In this document: positions 51,990 to 63,260 of the stretch, piece after piece | How positions within the stretch are numbered: position 1 is the stretch's first letter | Layout of the letters: the number at the start of each line of letters is the position of its first letter | NCBI GenBank assembly: GCA_002049455.2 | Contig: KV919028.1 | Location: 1-64,000 of the forward strand | DNA from: Porphyra umbilicalis | Lineage: Eukaryota > Rhodophyta > Bangiophyceae > Bangiales > Bangiaceae | DNA: 64,000 nucleotides | Reading direction: 5' to 3' | Notes under the pieces: generated by a model | What the model was told of the DNA's origin: nothing | What the model saw: only the letters and a program-made list of their open reading frames with translations | Database searches by the model: none | Translations under genes and position numbers: made by a program

Positions 51990-53600
51990 ACAGCGCGCCT
52001 CCATCAATGGTGTATTTCCACCTTCGCGGTTCAGTGGCACCCACAGAGAAGCCGAAAAAGACACGGGAAGCGACAGAAAAGAGGGATTGCCAACGCGTTG
52101 TGTCAGTGTCCACATTTTGGCGTCGCCGCCGTCTCCCATGTCTGCGGCGGCTCCCGTGCCCATCGTTAACAGTGTCGCCACCACCTCCGAGCCCGCCATC
52201 GGCTCGCCCCGTCCACAACTGCCATCCATACGCTTCTCTGGAATCCCGAGAAGCACACAAAACACACCACAGCCGTACGTCCGCGACGGACGCGTGCACG
52301 TACCACAACAGTCATCCAAAAAGCCCGCGCAGCGCGCGGCCTAGCCAACCACAGCCACGCCTACCCCCAGTCCCACCGCGCACGCACGACGCCGCCGCCG
52401 CCGATGCGCGCACGCTGGTGGGCGCGCGGGCCACACGCCGCCGACCCGCGTGCAACAATTGGTTGCACGCGGCCCGGCAGCGAGCGCCCGCCGCCGTCCT
52501 TTGCGTTTTCACCCCTGCCCAGTTCAGTGGCACCAACAGAAAAGCCGAAAAAGACAGGAGAAGCGACAGAAAAGAGGGATTGCCATCGCGTTGCGTCAGT
52601 GTCCACATTTTGGCGTCGCCGCCGTCTCCCACGTCTGCGGCGGCTCCCGTGCCCATCGTTAACAGTGTCGCCACCACCTCCGAGCCCGCCATCGGCTCGC
52701 CCCGTCCACAACTGCCATCCATACGCTTCTCTGGAATCCCGAGAAGCACACAAAACACACCACAGCCGTACGTCCGCGACGGACGCGTGCACGTACCACA
52801 ACAGTCATCCAAAAAGCCCGCGCAGCGCGCGGCCTAGCCAACCACAGCCACGCCTACCCCCAGTCCCACCGCGCACGCACGACGCCGCCGCCGCCGATGC
52901 GCGCACGCTGGTGGGCGCGCGGGCCACACGCCGCCGACCCGCGTGCAACAATTGGTTGCACGCGGCCCGGCAGCGAGCGCCCGCCGCCGTCCTTTGCGTT
53001 TTCACCCCTGCCCGGTTCAGTGGCACCAACAGAAAAGCCGAAAAAGACAGGAGAAGCGACAGAAAAGAGGGATTGCCATCGCGTTGCGTCAGTGTCCACA
53101 TTTTGGCGTCGCCGCCGTCTCCCACGTCTGCGGCGGCTCCCGTGCCCATCGTTAACAGTGTCGCCACCACCTCCGAGCCCGCCATCGGCTCGCCCCGTCC
53201 ACAACTGCCATCCATACGCTTCTCTGGAATCCCGAGAAGCACACAAAACACACCACAGCCGTACGTCCGCGACGGACGCGTGCACGTACCACAACAGTCA
53301 TCCAAAAAGCCCGCGCAGCGCGCGGCCTAGCCAACCACAGCCACGCCTACCCCCAGTCCCACCGCGCACGCACGACGCCGCCGCCGCCGATGCGCGCACG
53401 CTGGTGGGCGCGCGGGCCACACGCCGCCGACCCGCGTGCAACAATTGGTTGCACGCGGCCCGGCAGCGAGTGCCCGCCGCCGTCCTTTGCGTTTTCACCC
53501 CTGCTCCGTTCAGAGGCACCAGCAGAAAAGCCCAAAAAAGACACGGGAAGCGACAGAAAAGAGGGATTGTCAACGCCTTGTTTTAGTGTCCACGTTTTGG
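51990..53600 (+). repeat. tandem array of 493-bp units, right side
   Basis: GGCCTAGCCAACCACAGCC occurs at 52338, 52831 and 53324, spacing exactly 493 bp. Neighbouring copies differ by single bases only (for example CCAGTTCAG against CCGGTTCAG). About 3.3 units are present. Each holds the palindrome TGCAACAATTGGTTGCACGC-like centre near its GC-rich part. The last unit is cut off at about 53600. The near identity points to very recent amplification or gene conversion. Confidence 0.95.
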
Positions 53601-53669
53601 AGCCCGTCGTTGGGCACTCCAGTTTAGAGACCAGCGGGATGCAGATGAACGAAGCAACTTACTCTTGCG

Positions 53670-54683
53670 TTAGATATACAGGCTGTAGTTGCGCACGGCT
53701 GCGCGTACGAAGCCGCGGCACATGTCGGGCGTGATGGAGGCTAGCATCAAAGCAATGGTGTAGAACGGCCATGCATTGAACTGCTCAGGCTCCACATGCC
53801 GACGAAGCCAACTGCTCCCGACCGAGAAGACGTCCTCAATGGGGTTGAAGTCCGGACTGTAGGGAGGCAAGAAGCGCACAAGCACACCTCGGGCCTCAAG
53901 CAAAGCGATGGCGGCCCGGTCATGCACACGAGCATTGTCCAAAACCAAGACGCACCGCTCGTCTTGCGCAGACCACGGCAAGGTTGGATCATAAGCATTC
54001 AGATGAGGAAGCAAGTTCTCAAGCGTGAAAAGCAGAAAGTCAACCGAGGATTGGCCTGGTGGTGGTTGAGTGATCTTCCAGTCCAACACCGCGTCGTGGC
54101 TCATGGCAACGAAAAAACTCGTGCTCACTCCCCGAGCGTTGGAAAGGTAGCACTCTGCCCGCGCGCCACGGCGGGACCAGGCCCACTTGCGGTCGGCGGA
54201 CCGACCACAGCGGTGGGCCTCGTCGATGTACACGCGCGCCCGCAAAGGGATGTCCCATTGGGCGTGGACCCATCTCGCGCGTGCCAGCTCGTTCCGTGAA
54301 ATGAATGCAGACTCAATCTCCTTGCGTGTAAAGCCATGTGCGGCAAGAACGCGAGAAATCGAGGAGGGAGAGATGGAGAAGTCATCACCAAGCAATTGAT
54401 ACATGTGAGTGACGAAGTCAGAAATCTCATCCAGAAAAGCCTCCGGGCACTGCTCCACAGCAAACAGGACCGCGGAGCGCAGATCTGGACACCTCAAAAA
54501 GATGTCGGCATGAGTGTTCCACTTCTCTGGCGCGTAATGCACATCACCAGTCTCCGCCACGTAGGACAAAAACCTAGTTAGGGATCTACGGGACATGCGC
54601 GTGTTCTGTGCCGCTGTCTCCAGGCTCTGCCCGTCGTCCAGATGCAAGGAGACGGCGAGCCGGCGAAGGTCCGCCGCCTTCAT
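53670..54683 (-). CDS. Tc1/mariner-IS630 superfamily transposase (DD33E), 337 aa
   Basis: The frame starts MKAADLRRLAVSLHLDDGQS with a helix-turn-helix (LETAAQNTRMSRRSLTRFLS, 21-40). A second binding segment has ISPSSISRVLAAHGFTRKEI (104-123). The catalytic motifs are ARVYIDEAHRCG (Asp154), CVLVLDNARVHD (Asp249) and FLPPYSPDFNPIEDVFS (Glu283), again with 33 residues between the last two. So it belongs to the same subgroup as the enzyme at 22719-23744, though the sequences are clearly different. The frame is unbroken. I prefer the ATG at 54683; the frame is open a further 26 codons upstream without an ATG. It begins 70 bp from the end of the 493-bp array, so its element may have landed beside, or be part of, the repeat block. 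Confidence 0.9.
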   Translation of the reverse strand: MKAADLRRLAVSLHLDDGQSLETAAQNTRMSRRSLTRFLSYVAETGDVHYAPEKWNTHADIFLRCPDLRSAVLFAVEQCPEAFLDEISDFVTHMYQLLGDDFSISPSSISRVLAAHGFTRKEIESAFISRNELARARWVHAQWDIPLRARVYIDEAHRCGRSADRKWAWSRRGARAECYLSNARGVSTSFFVAMSHDAVLDWKITQPPPGQSSVDFLLFTLENLLPHLNAYDPTLPWSAQDERCVLVLDNARVHDRAAIALLEARGVLVRFLPPYSPDFNPIEDVFSVGSSWLRRHVEPEQFNAWPFYTIALMLASITPDMCRGFVRAAVRNYSLYI

Positions 54684-57600
54684 TGCGTTGGTAGTGCGCT
54701 CACTCCACGCACCTTGCTGCCACGGCGTGCTCCCGCGCCCTGCGGCCTTCGAGGACAACACAAGCAGAGAAAGGTGGTCTGCTCCCTGCGGCCCTCGAAC
54801 ACGAAAGCCAACCGAAAAAGGTGGCCCACGCGTGTGCAGGGCGCCACTTGATCAGGTCTGGGAATGCCGAGAAAAAGAAAAAAAGGGCAATAAACAGTGA
54901 GTCTCCGACTTCCCCCATCAATCACAGCTGTCCGGGAGGCACGGATCGAATTTTATGGGGGACAAACAGTGATATCTTCCTGGGATGGGACATGGACGGA
55001 AGCTGACATCGCTTAGGTGGTCGTTCACCGCGACGACAGCAGCCGAGCGCGCCCTTATTATCCAAGGAGAGCGACTTAAGCATGCCCCTTACGAAATTTA
55101 TGCGTATTGCATCGCTTCGCGGCAAAAGTTGGTCGACTTTTCATCCCTACTTGAAAACAACAGTTGTCTGTGTCTCTGGCCGCCAGGACAGAATTGGGGG
55201 ATCAGCAATACATGTTCAGGACGCAGTGTTTGTCCATATTACGAGAGTGCAGTTGTGGGCCGAGCTTTCAAACTCGACCATCGTTTCTGTACAATATTGA
55301 AACTTTTGCGGTGTTAAGGGGGGTCGAACATGGGCTACTACATGCCGCTTCAATCTTTACTGGAGGCTGTCGATGGCAGTTTGACATTTGTGGGTGCCGG
55401 CGCGAGTATAACGAATCAGCATGCGCTCCACTTTGCAGATGATGTGTGGCGGCTAAGGTTAGAATCCGCAATAAAGGTAATATTCATCGAACGGAGATAC
55501 AGCCAGTCAATTATTGTCCGATCTAGCGTCACACGTGCCAATCCTCAGTCGCAATCCCATCTCATGGTGATTTCGCAACACGTTTCATGGTTCTGGGATA
55601 CAGTCAGCAGAATGATAAGTACCGCAAAATTTGCAGCCCTGCTCGCAGAGTTGACTACATGTGGTTGGCGAATGCAGCGTTCGACAGTTAGAGATACGAC
55701 GAGATTTGTGACCTGAATAGGTTAGAAATGTTGACAGCCCTGTACATCACAGATTGTAAAACCAGCCGCAACCTGTGAAACCTTGCAATACATGGAGTCG
55801 CGTTCTGAGCCAACGAAGCCATGGTTTTCTTGTGGACGTCGTATCTGATCGTCTTTTTTCATTATAAGCATGAAATTGTCGCGTGAATTCTGCTGGCCGG
55901 CGCCCAACAATAGTTGTGGCAGCCAGAGGTGCTGGTGCAAGTGAGGCATTGTACCTCTTCCCAGTGTTGTATCTTCGAAAACCCAGTATGGTATTGGAAG
56001 TAAAAGAGTTAGAGGTAGAGTGTCGGTCCACGTAGCACTGAGGCGGATACCGAGTCTGTTCCCCACAGCCACGGCTTGCGGCAGTGTGTGGCGCGGCTAA
56101 ATTCGGTGGCCGGGGCCATCAGATCTCGAGAGGACCGGAGACCAGGGACCAGCGATTGTCGACCTGTGCCGCGGTGCAAATGTGCCGTGGCGTCACCACC
56201 ATCCTTCCGCTCCCTGCAAAGCAGCAATGGAAAGAGTCAGTCTGTATATTCTTACATGTGACCCTTGCGCTCTTTCACGGCAGCGTGCTAACTCTCTCGG
56301 AAGGCAACTTTCTTTTGACGTCATCTTCCAACCGACGAGCTGCCTGTATGGAGCTTCAGAGCGGCATGCTGCCTCACGGATTATCGACGTTCAACGGGTT
56401 CTCTATTCATTCTACCACCCTGATGTATGACTGGAGCTTACTCAACCGCATGAGGACTGCAATCGCGTGAGCGGCGCGGCTCACTGGCTACGCGTGCTTG
56501 CGAGTCGCCGTGCGCTGACGCGCCCTAAAATATTCGAAAAGCGCGCTATCCAGGTGCTGCGGCCATTGACAGTTCGGCCAGCATAACCCATGAGAGATGC
56601 AAGCATTACGAGTCGCTTCCACTCTACCTCGTCTACCACGTTGTACCGCGGAGAGTCAAGTCACGACACGCAGAAGGCCAGTGCTGCGGTAAGCCTCTGC
56701 GCTTACACGCAAGACAGTGCCTGACGCCTTGTCACTGGGAACGGTCCCGAGGTATGCACCACCAGCGCAACGGATCTTCATAGAACTAGAGGTCATTGCT
56801 CAGACTTCAAACGAAGGCGCGCCACTGTCTGACAGGATCTGAGGTGCTTTGGGTTCTTTCACTGGTGGGTGGCAATCCGTGACGCGGACCGCTGGAACCT
56901 CTGCGCATCAGTTCGAATCAGCCCACTGATCAACTTGGTCCCCCACGGCTGGAGCCGAGTAGCACACCTTCTTTCAAAGTCTGAAGGTTCACTGCGTGCA
57001 CCGAATATAGCTGTATTGAGAATGCTAGCCTCCGGCATAAAGTGTGGCGTTTCGACGGTCAAGCAAGCATCCTACAAAGAGGCGGACTGCCTAACGACCG
57101 TGTCTACAGATGGCGGTTCCTGTCGCATTTTCGCCAATGCGAGGGCCGGCCGGTAGACCGCCGCGCGGAACTGCCGCGAGGAAGTGGTGGCGTCGGTTCC
57201 CGTCCGGTTTCAAGAACCCGTACTTTTTCCATCCCTGCAGAGGCTAGCTAACCTTTGTAGAGAATTTACCATCATTTCTGGTGGAACTCTGCAGCTGACT
57301 TTCCCCTGGCCTTGAGGAAAGGGTCCTACCCGGCACGCGCGTAGGGGCACCTATTTTATTTTTTTCCTGAGCTAGTGCACGTTGCGGGAGTACTGGCGGA
57401 AAAGCGGGGTGGCCGCGGAGAGACTTCATACGGCTCGGGTGGACGTCGCCGTACCGTGATTCCGACATGGTTAGAAGCATCACTTTGCGAAATATCTTTG
57501 CACGTGTTTCGGCAGCATGGCAAAACGTTAAGCGTTTGTGAGGTCCATCCTCCATGTGAATGGATGTTTTCTTCCTCGTTCAGATGGCTTCAGACGGTGG

Positions 57601-58477
57601 AACTGTGCTGCAGACGAGCTGGCATCAAGGATGCGTGCTGCATATGACCGCGTCAGGTGCGGAATTGAGGGTGAAATGTGTGGACCCTGCCTCTGAGATG
57701 CTGCGCACGGTGCTTCTGTTCTTGAAAACTTTAAACACGTCGGGCAGGGCGGAAATTGGGTACAGCCGAGACGCGTGGACTGTGGTGTGACTGTGGCGCG
57801 CAGTGGCTGAAGAGGATAATCGCGTTTCACGTGACGCAGCTGCCCGCGTGTTGCTGTGTGCGTGCCTGGGACGGAGAGAGGGCGGCGCCGAGCGTGTGGC
57901 CGGTGCGAGGGGGTTGGTGGTGTGGCGGCGGCGAAATGTTCCGTGCGAGATGTCGCGCAGCCGACCGCGTGAGCCTTCGAAGAGGCAGGAGACAGGTCAG
58001 GGGGGTACGTTCACGGGGTTGTGCAGGGGTGGAGGGGCCGTGGGGCTGGAGGGGGGGCGGGGTAATGACGCCGGTGATTTTCCGGTGGCGGCCCGAGCAG
58101 CAACGGCAGCGGCCCCTGCGCCCGCGCTCCCTGCTGCGACAGGCTTGCTGCTGGCAACAAGCCTAGCCATCATAGACGACCATACAGTAAAAGTGTCCCT
58201 GGATCTTTGGCTGCCACAACTCGAACAGCCAGCCTGTGCGCCGGGTCACCCAGCTCGTTGGACTGGCAATTCAGTCTCACCAACTCGGCATCCAGCAAAA
58301 GGTTGAACTCTTTTTTATGACTGGACAGAAAACTTATTGGCTCACAGGATTGCGAACAGGACGCACCCAGATGCTACGTAATTCTCTTTTCATTTTGAAC
58401 TCTAAATGTTCTGGTCCTAGTATTTCTCTGTGCTACATATTCGCACACATCGAAAAGAGACGCACCTTTCCTTCTTC
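54684..58477. other. gene-poor stretch
   Basis: Lower-GC DNA with short frames only. It contains the second copy of repeat B at 55305-55445. From about 57700 GC rises again. No supported gene or RNA. Confidence 0.45.
55305..55445 (+). repeat. dispersed repeat B, copy 2 (diverged)
   Basis: Matches the - strand of 38285-38450 in block order; see that entry. The flanks do not match, so it is a dispersed repeat and not part of a larger duplication. Confidence 0.5.
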
Positions 58478-59251
58478 TCAGCGGCAGCAACGATGTGCAG
58501 GCGCGCCCGTGAACGATAAAAAACACCACATTGCCGGTCTCAGCCGTGGGGGTGGGATCTCGGGTCTCTGCGACAATGTTACTGAGACGCGCCGTGCAGG
58601 CCTCATCTGCCTCCACCTGGCCAGAGCGCGCCGCCGCTCCCGCCTCTTCTTCGTGGCATGGAGTATGTCGGATGCCTTGGCAAGGAGCCTAATGACCGCC
58701 CAGCTGTTCTCCGCCCGGCACGACGACGGCACAGTGCGCTCCAGGTAGACGATCGCTCTGGCGAGGACGACCAGAGCCTGCTGCATACACGTGAGGTGTG
58801 GCGTAAAAGAGCTTTTCACAGCTGACGGTACTAAAGCGTTGAGAAGTCGATCGTCCTTTTGGGTCAGCCTTAGCATGGGAAAGTCGCAAGGCTTTTCGCC
58901 CGCAAGCTTGAGCGTACGGCGGCTAACTGACCACTCGTTCGTGCAGCCGGCGGCGGGGGTGGCGGCCACCGCCGCCGCTGCGGGGCCGGCAGCTGCAGCG
59001 GTCGCGCCCGCCAGGTAGCGGGCGGTGTGGGCGGCCGGGCGGATATGGCGCCTCCCATCGGCAGGTGACCGTGACGGTGCCCGGACAGCTGTAAACGGCG
59101 CACGAGCATCAGACGCGGCCGCGGCGCGAGAAACAGGCGGAAGAAGGCGACGTCTCGGGGGCAGGTTGACAAGGCCCCCCCCAACAAGCAGGCAACGCCC
59201 GCAGGAGGAGGATGATGCGGTGGAGGTCCCCCCCGCCATACCAGCGTCCAT
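58478..59251 (-). CDS. unrecognised protein with a helical core, 257 aa
   Basis: The ATG at 59251 opens MDAGMAGGTSTASSSSCGRC. An Arg/Ala-rich, probably disordered N-terminal half leads to a helical segment: EKPCDFPMLRLTQKDDRLLN, LTCMQQALVVLARAIVYLER and ENSWAVIRLLAKASDILHAT. The spacing of ALVVLARAIVYLER and RLLAKASDIL faintly recalls helices of a PHO80-type cyclin box, but the match is weak and I do not claim it. The C-terminus becomes Arg-rich. No intron is obvious. Confidence 0.4.
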   Translation of the reverse strand: MDAGMAGGTSTASSSSCGRCLLVGGGLVNLPPRRRLLPPVSRAAAASDARAPFTAVRAPSRSPADGRRHIRPAAHTARYLAGATAAAAGPAAAAVAATPAAGCTNEWSVSRRTLKLAGEKPCDFPMLRLTQKDDRLLNALVPSAVKSSFTPHLTCMQQALVVLARAIVYLERTVPSSCRAENSWAVIRLLAKASDILHATKKRRERRRALARWRQMRPARRVSVTLSQRPEIPPPRLRPAMWCFLSFTGAPAHRCCR

Positions 59252-60289
59252 GAAAGATAAAAACGAAAGAAGAAGATTGTGAAAAGAAAAACAGGAGCAC
59301 GGAACCTCAACCGCAAGAAACACCGCACGTCAATGATCTTGTCAGATCCGTGCACTGTAAGAATAAGGAGGTGAGGGACCTGGAAATATTGGGGGGTGGG
59401 ACGTGAGTCTGGCATGATTCCCGGAAAGGTGGGCTTGGGAACGAAAGAAGAGGTGACGTACTTTGTGGTCTGGCAGTGGGAGTTGCGCGGTGGGAGAGGG
59501 GGGGGATGAGGGTAGAGTGAGTTGCGCGGGGAAGGGGGGAAGAGGTGAGGGTGGAATGAGACGGGGGACAGAAATCGACAAGAGCCGGCGTCCAAGATGA
59601 CGACGCGCGTCGGTAAGGGAAGAGGCAGCAGCTCGTGCGGAGTCTCTGTGGGAGGCCCTGTGGATGTGTGCACACACGGAGCACTGTGGACGCACCACCA
59701 CAAACTCCCAGTCAACACCGCCTCGAGCGGCTCTGTTGGATCTCAGGGCCCATACGTTCACCTCCATGGCTCGGTTAAACAGTGATAGATTTCCATTGGC
59801 CATTGCAGATGCGGTCAAAGAGCTCAAACATCATGCACTTACCGCTTACAAACTGACCACGCTCGGGAGTGAAGAGGCCGGGGACCAGTCTGCATGTGAC
59901 ACTATCTTCATTTCATGCACAGCAGAGAACTCGGCTGTCGATCTGCCTTAGGCTCGCAGGACATCGGCCATTCAACAAGCCCACCTGGTAAAAGCCCAGG
60001 CCCCGAAATCACACCAAGTGGTCCACCTGTGAGACAGGTCACCAGTAGCAAACTAATTTTTGGCTTAAGCTTCTGTCACGCCATTGCCCTTCTCAAACTG
60101 GTCTTTGCCCTACGTGGCCCTGTCATCCATCCACTTTTTCAGCGTAGCGAGGCCTTCCTGCCGCCATGTCTTGTTCAGCCGTAATCATTAGTCTCCAGGC
60201 CGCGAGGCGCCGCGGGTCGCCGCCTTGCGCTTGCAAATTGGGGCCTTCGCCCGCCGCGGGGCTTCGAAAGCAACGCCACTCACCGCCAT
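59252..60289. other. intergenic, no supported gene
   Basis: A pyrimidine-rich - strand stretch (59300-59600) fits the leader of the preceding gene. The rest shows nothing recognisable. Confidence 0.4.
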
Positions 60290-61656
60290 CGTCTGCATCA
60301 GCTTTTGGACGAGCAGCAGAGCAGTCTCAGCGGTAAACCGGGGAGCGTTGTGGTTATAGAAACCGCTAAAATTGTGGCTGAGATTCGATGGCTAGCTCAC
60401 CGTATAGCACCGTCCTGCCCCATACTCTTATGAATTCACAAGAGTGGGCGAACAGCACATGAAGCTTGGCCGAAATGCTCTTCCAAGGAAATGATCTCTG
60501 GAGGAGTTTGAGGAACGCCCGTGCACCAGCCTTCGACCGCGCCTCCGCGGCGGGGGGAGTAAGCGCCGCTCGGTTGAGGTTTGAAAGCACCCCTTTGCAG
60601 AGCTCTCACCTGCGCTCATAGGCAGTGAGCCCGGGAGAAGACACAAGAGGACGCAGCGCGTACACAATCTCACCGCACCCAGAAGCGATTGTGTGGCAGT
60701 GCCGACCGATAAAGTTGCCCGCGTCGTAGGGCACAGGCTCGACTCCAATGTTGGCGCTTAAAATAGGCGCCAGTGGGTGCGCGAACTGCCGTCCGTCCAC
60801 GAACTTGCGCTGTTGGGTTACATCTTTAATTGCCAGCTGCAGGAGCCAAGCTGTAACTATACGTGAAATGAAGTGGGATGGGCACGGTCTGGGAAGGTGG
60901 CGCAGCAATGCCCGGTGACCGCTCCGCCGACATGTGTGTAGCCAATCTAAGTTCTGCCGCGTTCCGTCCCAAGCTTCCATACGCCGGGTGCATTTCTTTC
61001 CAGTGCCCCGCCGTCCGGGGGAGATGAAAGTAGTCCCAGTCCCTCAGAGTCTCAAATGCCCGATCCAGCAGAGGATGGGACTCTGTGGGGCATGTCATGT
61101 CAAGGCAGGAGTGGCAAGGCATGGACGCGCTGTGCCCTTTATAGCCTAGCGTGCTGGTTACAGCCGGGAAGTCGCTGTTGACAAACATGCGCACAGCCCG
61201 TCCATGGCCGCCCACGACCACCTCGGTGTAGCTCAGTCGCAGTACCTGTGCCACATGTGCAGACAGTGTGGCAACCACTTCAGGGTGCTCTTCTTTGGAA
61301 TGTGAGCATACTGCCACGAGGAGGAGGTTTCCGAGTCTGTTCGGGTGTTCGTGGTTCGGAAAACCCATCACACCCTTCACAGAAGATGGGTTACCTCCCC
61401 TGTCCAAGCCAATGGAGATATGAATATCTTGCATGTCGGCTGGAGGGTAGAAGCCGCGATGAGAGGGTCTTTCATCGCTGGGAATCTCATTATCACGAGT
61501 CTGAGAGATCGCCACGCCCTGCGGATCATTTGCGAGGCATTCAATGAGCAGCCTCGCAACCCACTGGTCGGCGAGCCGCCCTTCCACTGCCCGCGAGAGG
61601 TAGGCCTGATTTGCGCCAGTGCCCACAAAGGAGACCTCCATCGCGGGAAGTGTCAT
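60290..61656 (-). pseudogene. decayed tnp2/CACTA-like (or Plavaka-like) transposase
   Basis: The first part (61656-60826) reads MTLPAMEVSFVGTGANQAYL, then IHISIGLDRGGNPSSVKGVM, NRLGNLLLVAVCSHSKEEHP, VRMFVNSDFPAVTSTLGYKG and HSASMPCHSCLDMTCP. The order D-x-GG...N-L...DF...LGxKG-S-PCHxC is that of tnp2-type transposases. The following part continues in another frame (RIVTAWLLQLAIKDVTQQRK, 60870-60800). The C-terminal motif KLHVLFAHSCEFIRVWGRTV...GELAIES (near 60470-60385) is in a third; after it SHNFSGFYNHNAPRFTAETA is found in yet another frame. At least three frame changes without clear introns show a dead copy. No terminal repeats were located. Confidence 0.6.
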
Positions 61657-63260
61657 TAAGGATGCTCGAGCCTTCCGCAGAGCGGGTAGACTAGCTCAGC
61701 TTCCCGCCAAAAAACACCCGTATCCGATTGAACTTGGCATCCCTCAGTCCAACGGATGCCGGCAGCCCGACCCACTCCGCGACAGTTGCGCGAGGCGGGA
61801 GTTTTCGACCGCCCCGTGGCCGTGTCGCATTCGGAATGGAGCGTGCACCAATCGCCACGATGAGCAACGCCGAAGTCGTCTGTGAAGCTGCCGCCCTTGG
61901 CCCGTCTGAATGGCAAGGCAGCCACCGCCCCGACTGCCATCGCCTGGTTCTTGCCATCATCTGTCGCTTGTGCGGCAGCACGCCACGCCATCGCTTCATG
62001 TATCTGGCGAAGATAGGGTCGCTAGCACGGGGAGAAGAAAAAGGCCAGCACTCTAACAGGAACAGTTCGTCGCAGCTCAGCAAACGATGGCACACTGTAA
62101 GATGGCAACGGAAGTGAAGACGGCTAGCTATTTTGCCGTTTACAGCACAAGCCAATAGCGGTCGAGTGGGTTCTCCTCGCACAATCCGAATCGACTTTCA
62201 GCCGTGATCACGATGGCGTGCCCAGCCAATGGATGACAGATGACTTTGAGCAAAAGAACCAGGCCTCACCAAATGTATTTCTGCAAGGGTATCACCCCAG
62301 TATCATCTGCGGGTACATACTCGTACCCGTAAAATATTTTGATGCGTCGCCCATACTCATTCTCGGCGAATTGGACGTCCGCAGATAATCGCGACATCGG
62401 ATCACCAAGGGTATCCATGAACACTACTCGTACTCTCTGTTGAGACACCAAACGAGGGGGTCCGCCGCAACCCCGACACGCTGCACACACACCTTGGTTG
62501 CGACGACGGTGAGAACAAAGGATGCCTGTTTTCTCCCCCTGGCCTCTCCCGCCCGTTCCCCCCACGACTATAACGGGGCCACGCGGTCCTCTCAAACCTC
62601 TCCCCACACCAAGCAAAGCAGTCCCCGCTCACCACCCCACCCCCCGCGGGCATACAGTCGGAGGGGGTGAGGAGGCGCGGCCGACCCAGCGCCGCGCCCT
62701 ACCCCTCCCCCTCCCAGCACACAGTCCCCACCTGCCGTCGGCGCGTCGCCGTCCGGCTCCGATTCACCCGTCCCCCCCTCCCCGGGCGCCCGTCCGGTGG
62801 GCGCCCGTTCGGTAGTGCGGCGCCGTCCCTCGGCACGACGGGTCACCGCCGCGACCGCTGCGGGGGGTCACCCCTTCCACCAACCGCCTGCGCCCTCCCC
62901 CCGCGCCGAGCGGCCCCCTTCCACCCAGCCGCAGCGCACCGCCACTGACGTTGCCGCTGTCCCCCAGATATCCCCGCCAGTCGCCTGGCTCCAGCGGCTC
63001 CCCTCCTCCGCCGCTCGGTTGCCGCTCGTCCGCCCCATCGGCGTGCGCGGTGGAAGCCAAATTCCACCACGCTAACTCGCCGGCCCCAAATCAACACGAT
63101 CAATCCCGGGAAGTCGTCAATCGCAGACCCACCGGGCTTGACCCCGGTAGTCCCTCCCCCCCTTCCCCCCCAATGCTGGGGGGATTCCCCGTCCACCTCC
63201 GCCCGTGCCCGAAGTCCCTCCACCTCTGTTTCAACACTCGCACCCGGGCACGACGCGGTC
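61657..63260. other. mixed DNA, then GC-rich sequence next to the copia element
   Basis: 61657-62500 has only short frames. 62500-63200 is C-rich on + with frames open on both strands and no domain. The part nearest the retroelement may include its 3' long terminal repeat, but I could not define one. Confidence 0.4.

Larger units (their letters stand above)
48700..52138. repeat. giant inverted repeat, 1.63-kb arms, 181-bp loop
   Basis: Position x matches the reverse complement at 100838 minus x. The left arm is 48700-50328 and the right arm 50510-52138, with only scattered mismatches in the parts I compared (for example the A/T at 48861 and one in CCAAAATGAGACGCC). The loop 50329-50509 is itself a direct copy of a module inside the left arm (near 49808-49986). 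Within the arms a unit with the words AGCTCGGAAGCGCC...TCTGAGCAGGTCCAAAATG repeats about 525 bp apart (49753 and 50278). No known transposase is inside. The architecture (long arms made of subrepeats, small centre) is that of foldback elements. A long fold-back RNA would form if it is transcribed. Confidence 0.95.

Noticed and set aside
48994-53586. Many 60-300-codon frames in the 493-bp units
   Set aside because: They repeat with the satellite period and exist on both strands with different starts, so they follow the repeat and not selection for protein.
48005-53600. CRISPR array
   Set aside because: Repeats are about 493 bp without short regular spacers; the organism is a eukaryote.
58478-59251. 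Cyclin assignment for the 257-aa protein
   Set aside because: Only two short helix-like segments fit; the conserved cyclin Lys/Glu pair and spacing are not clear.
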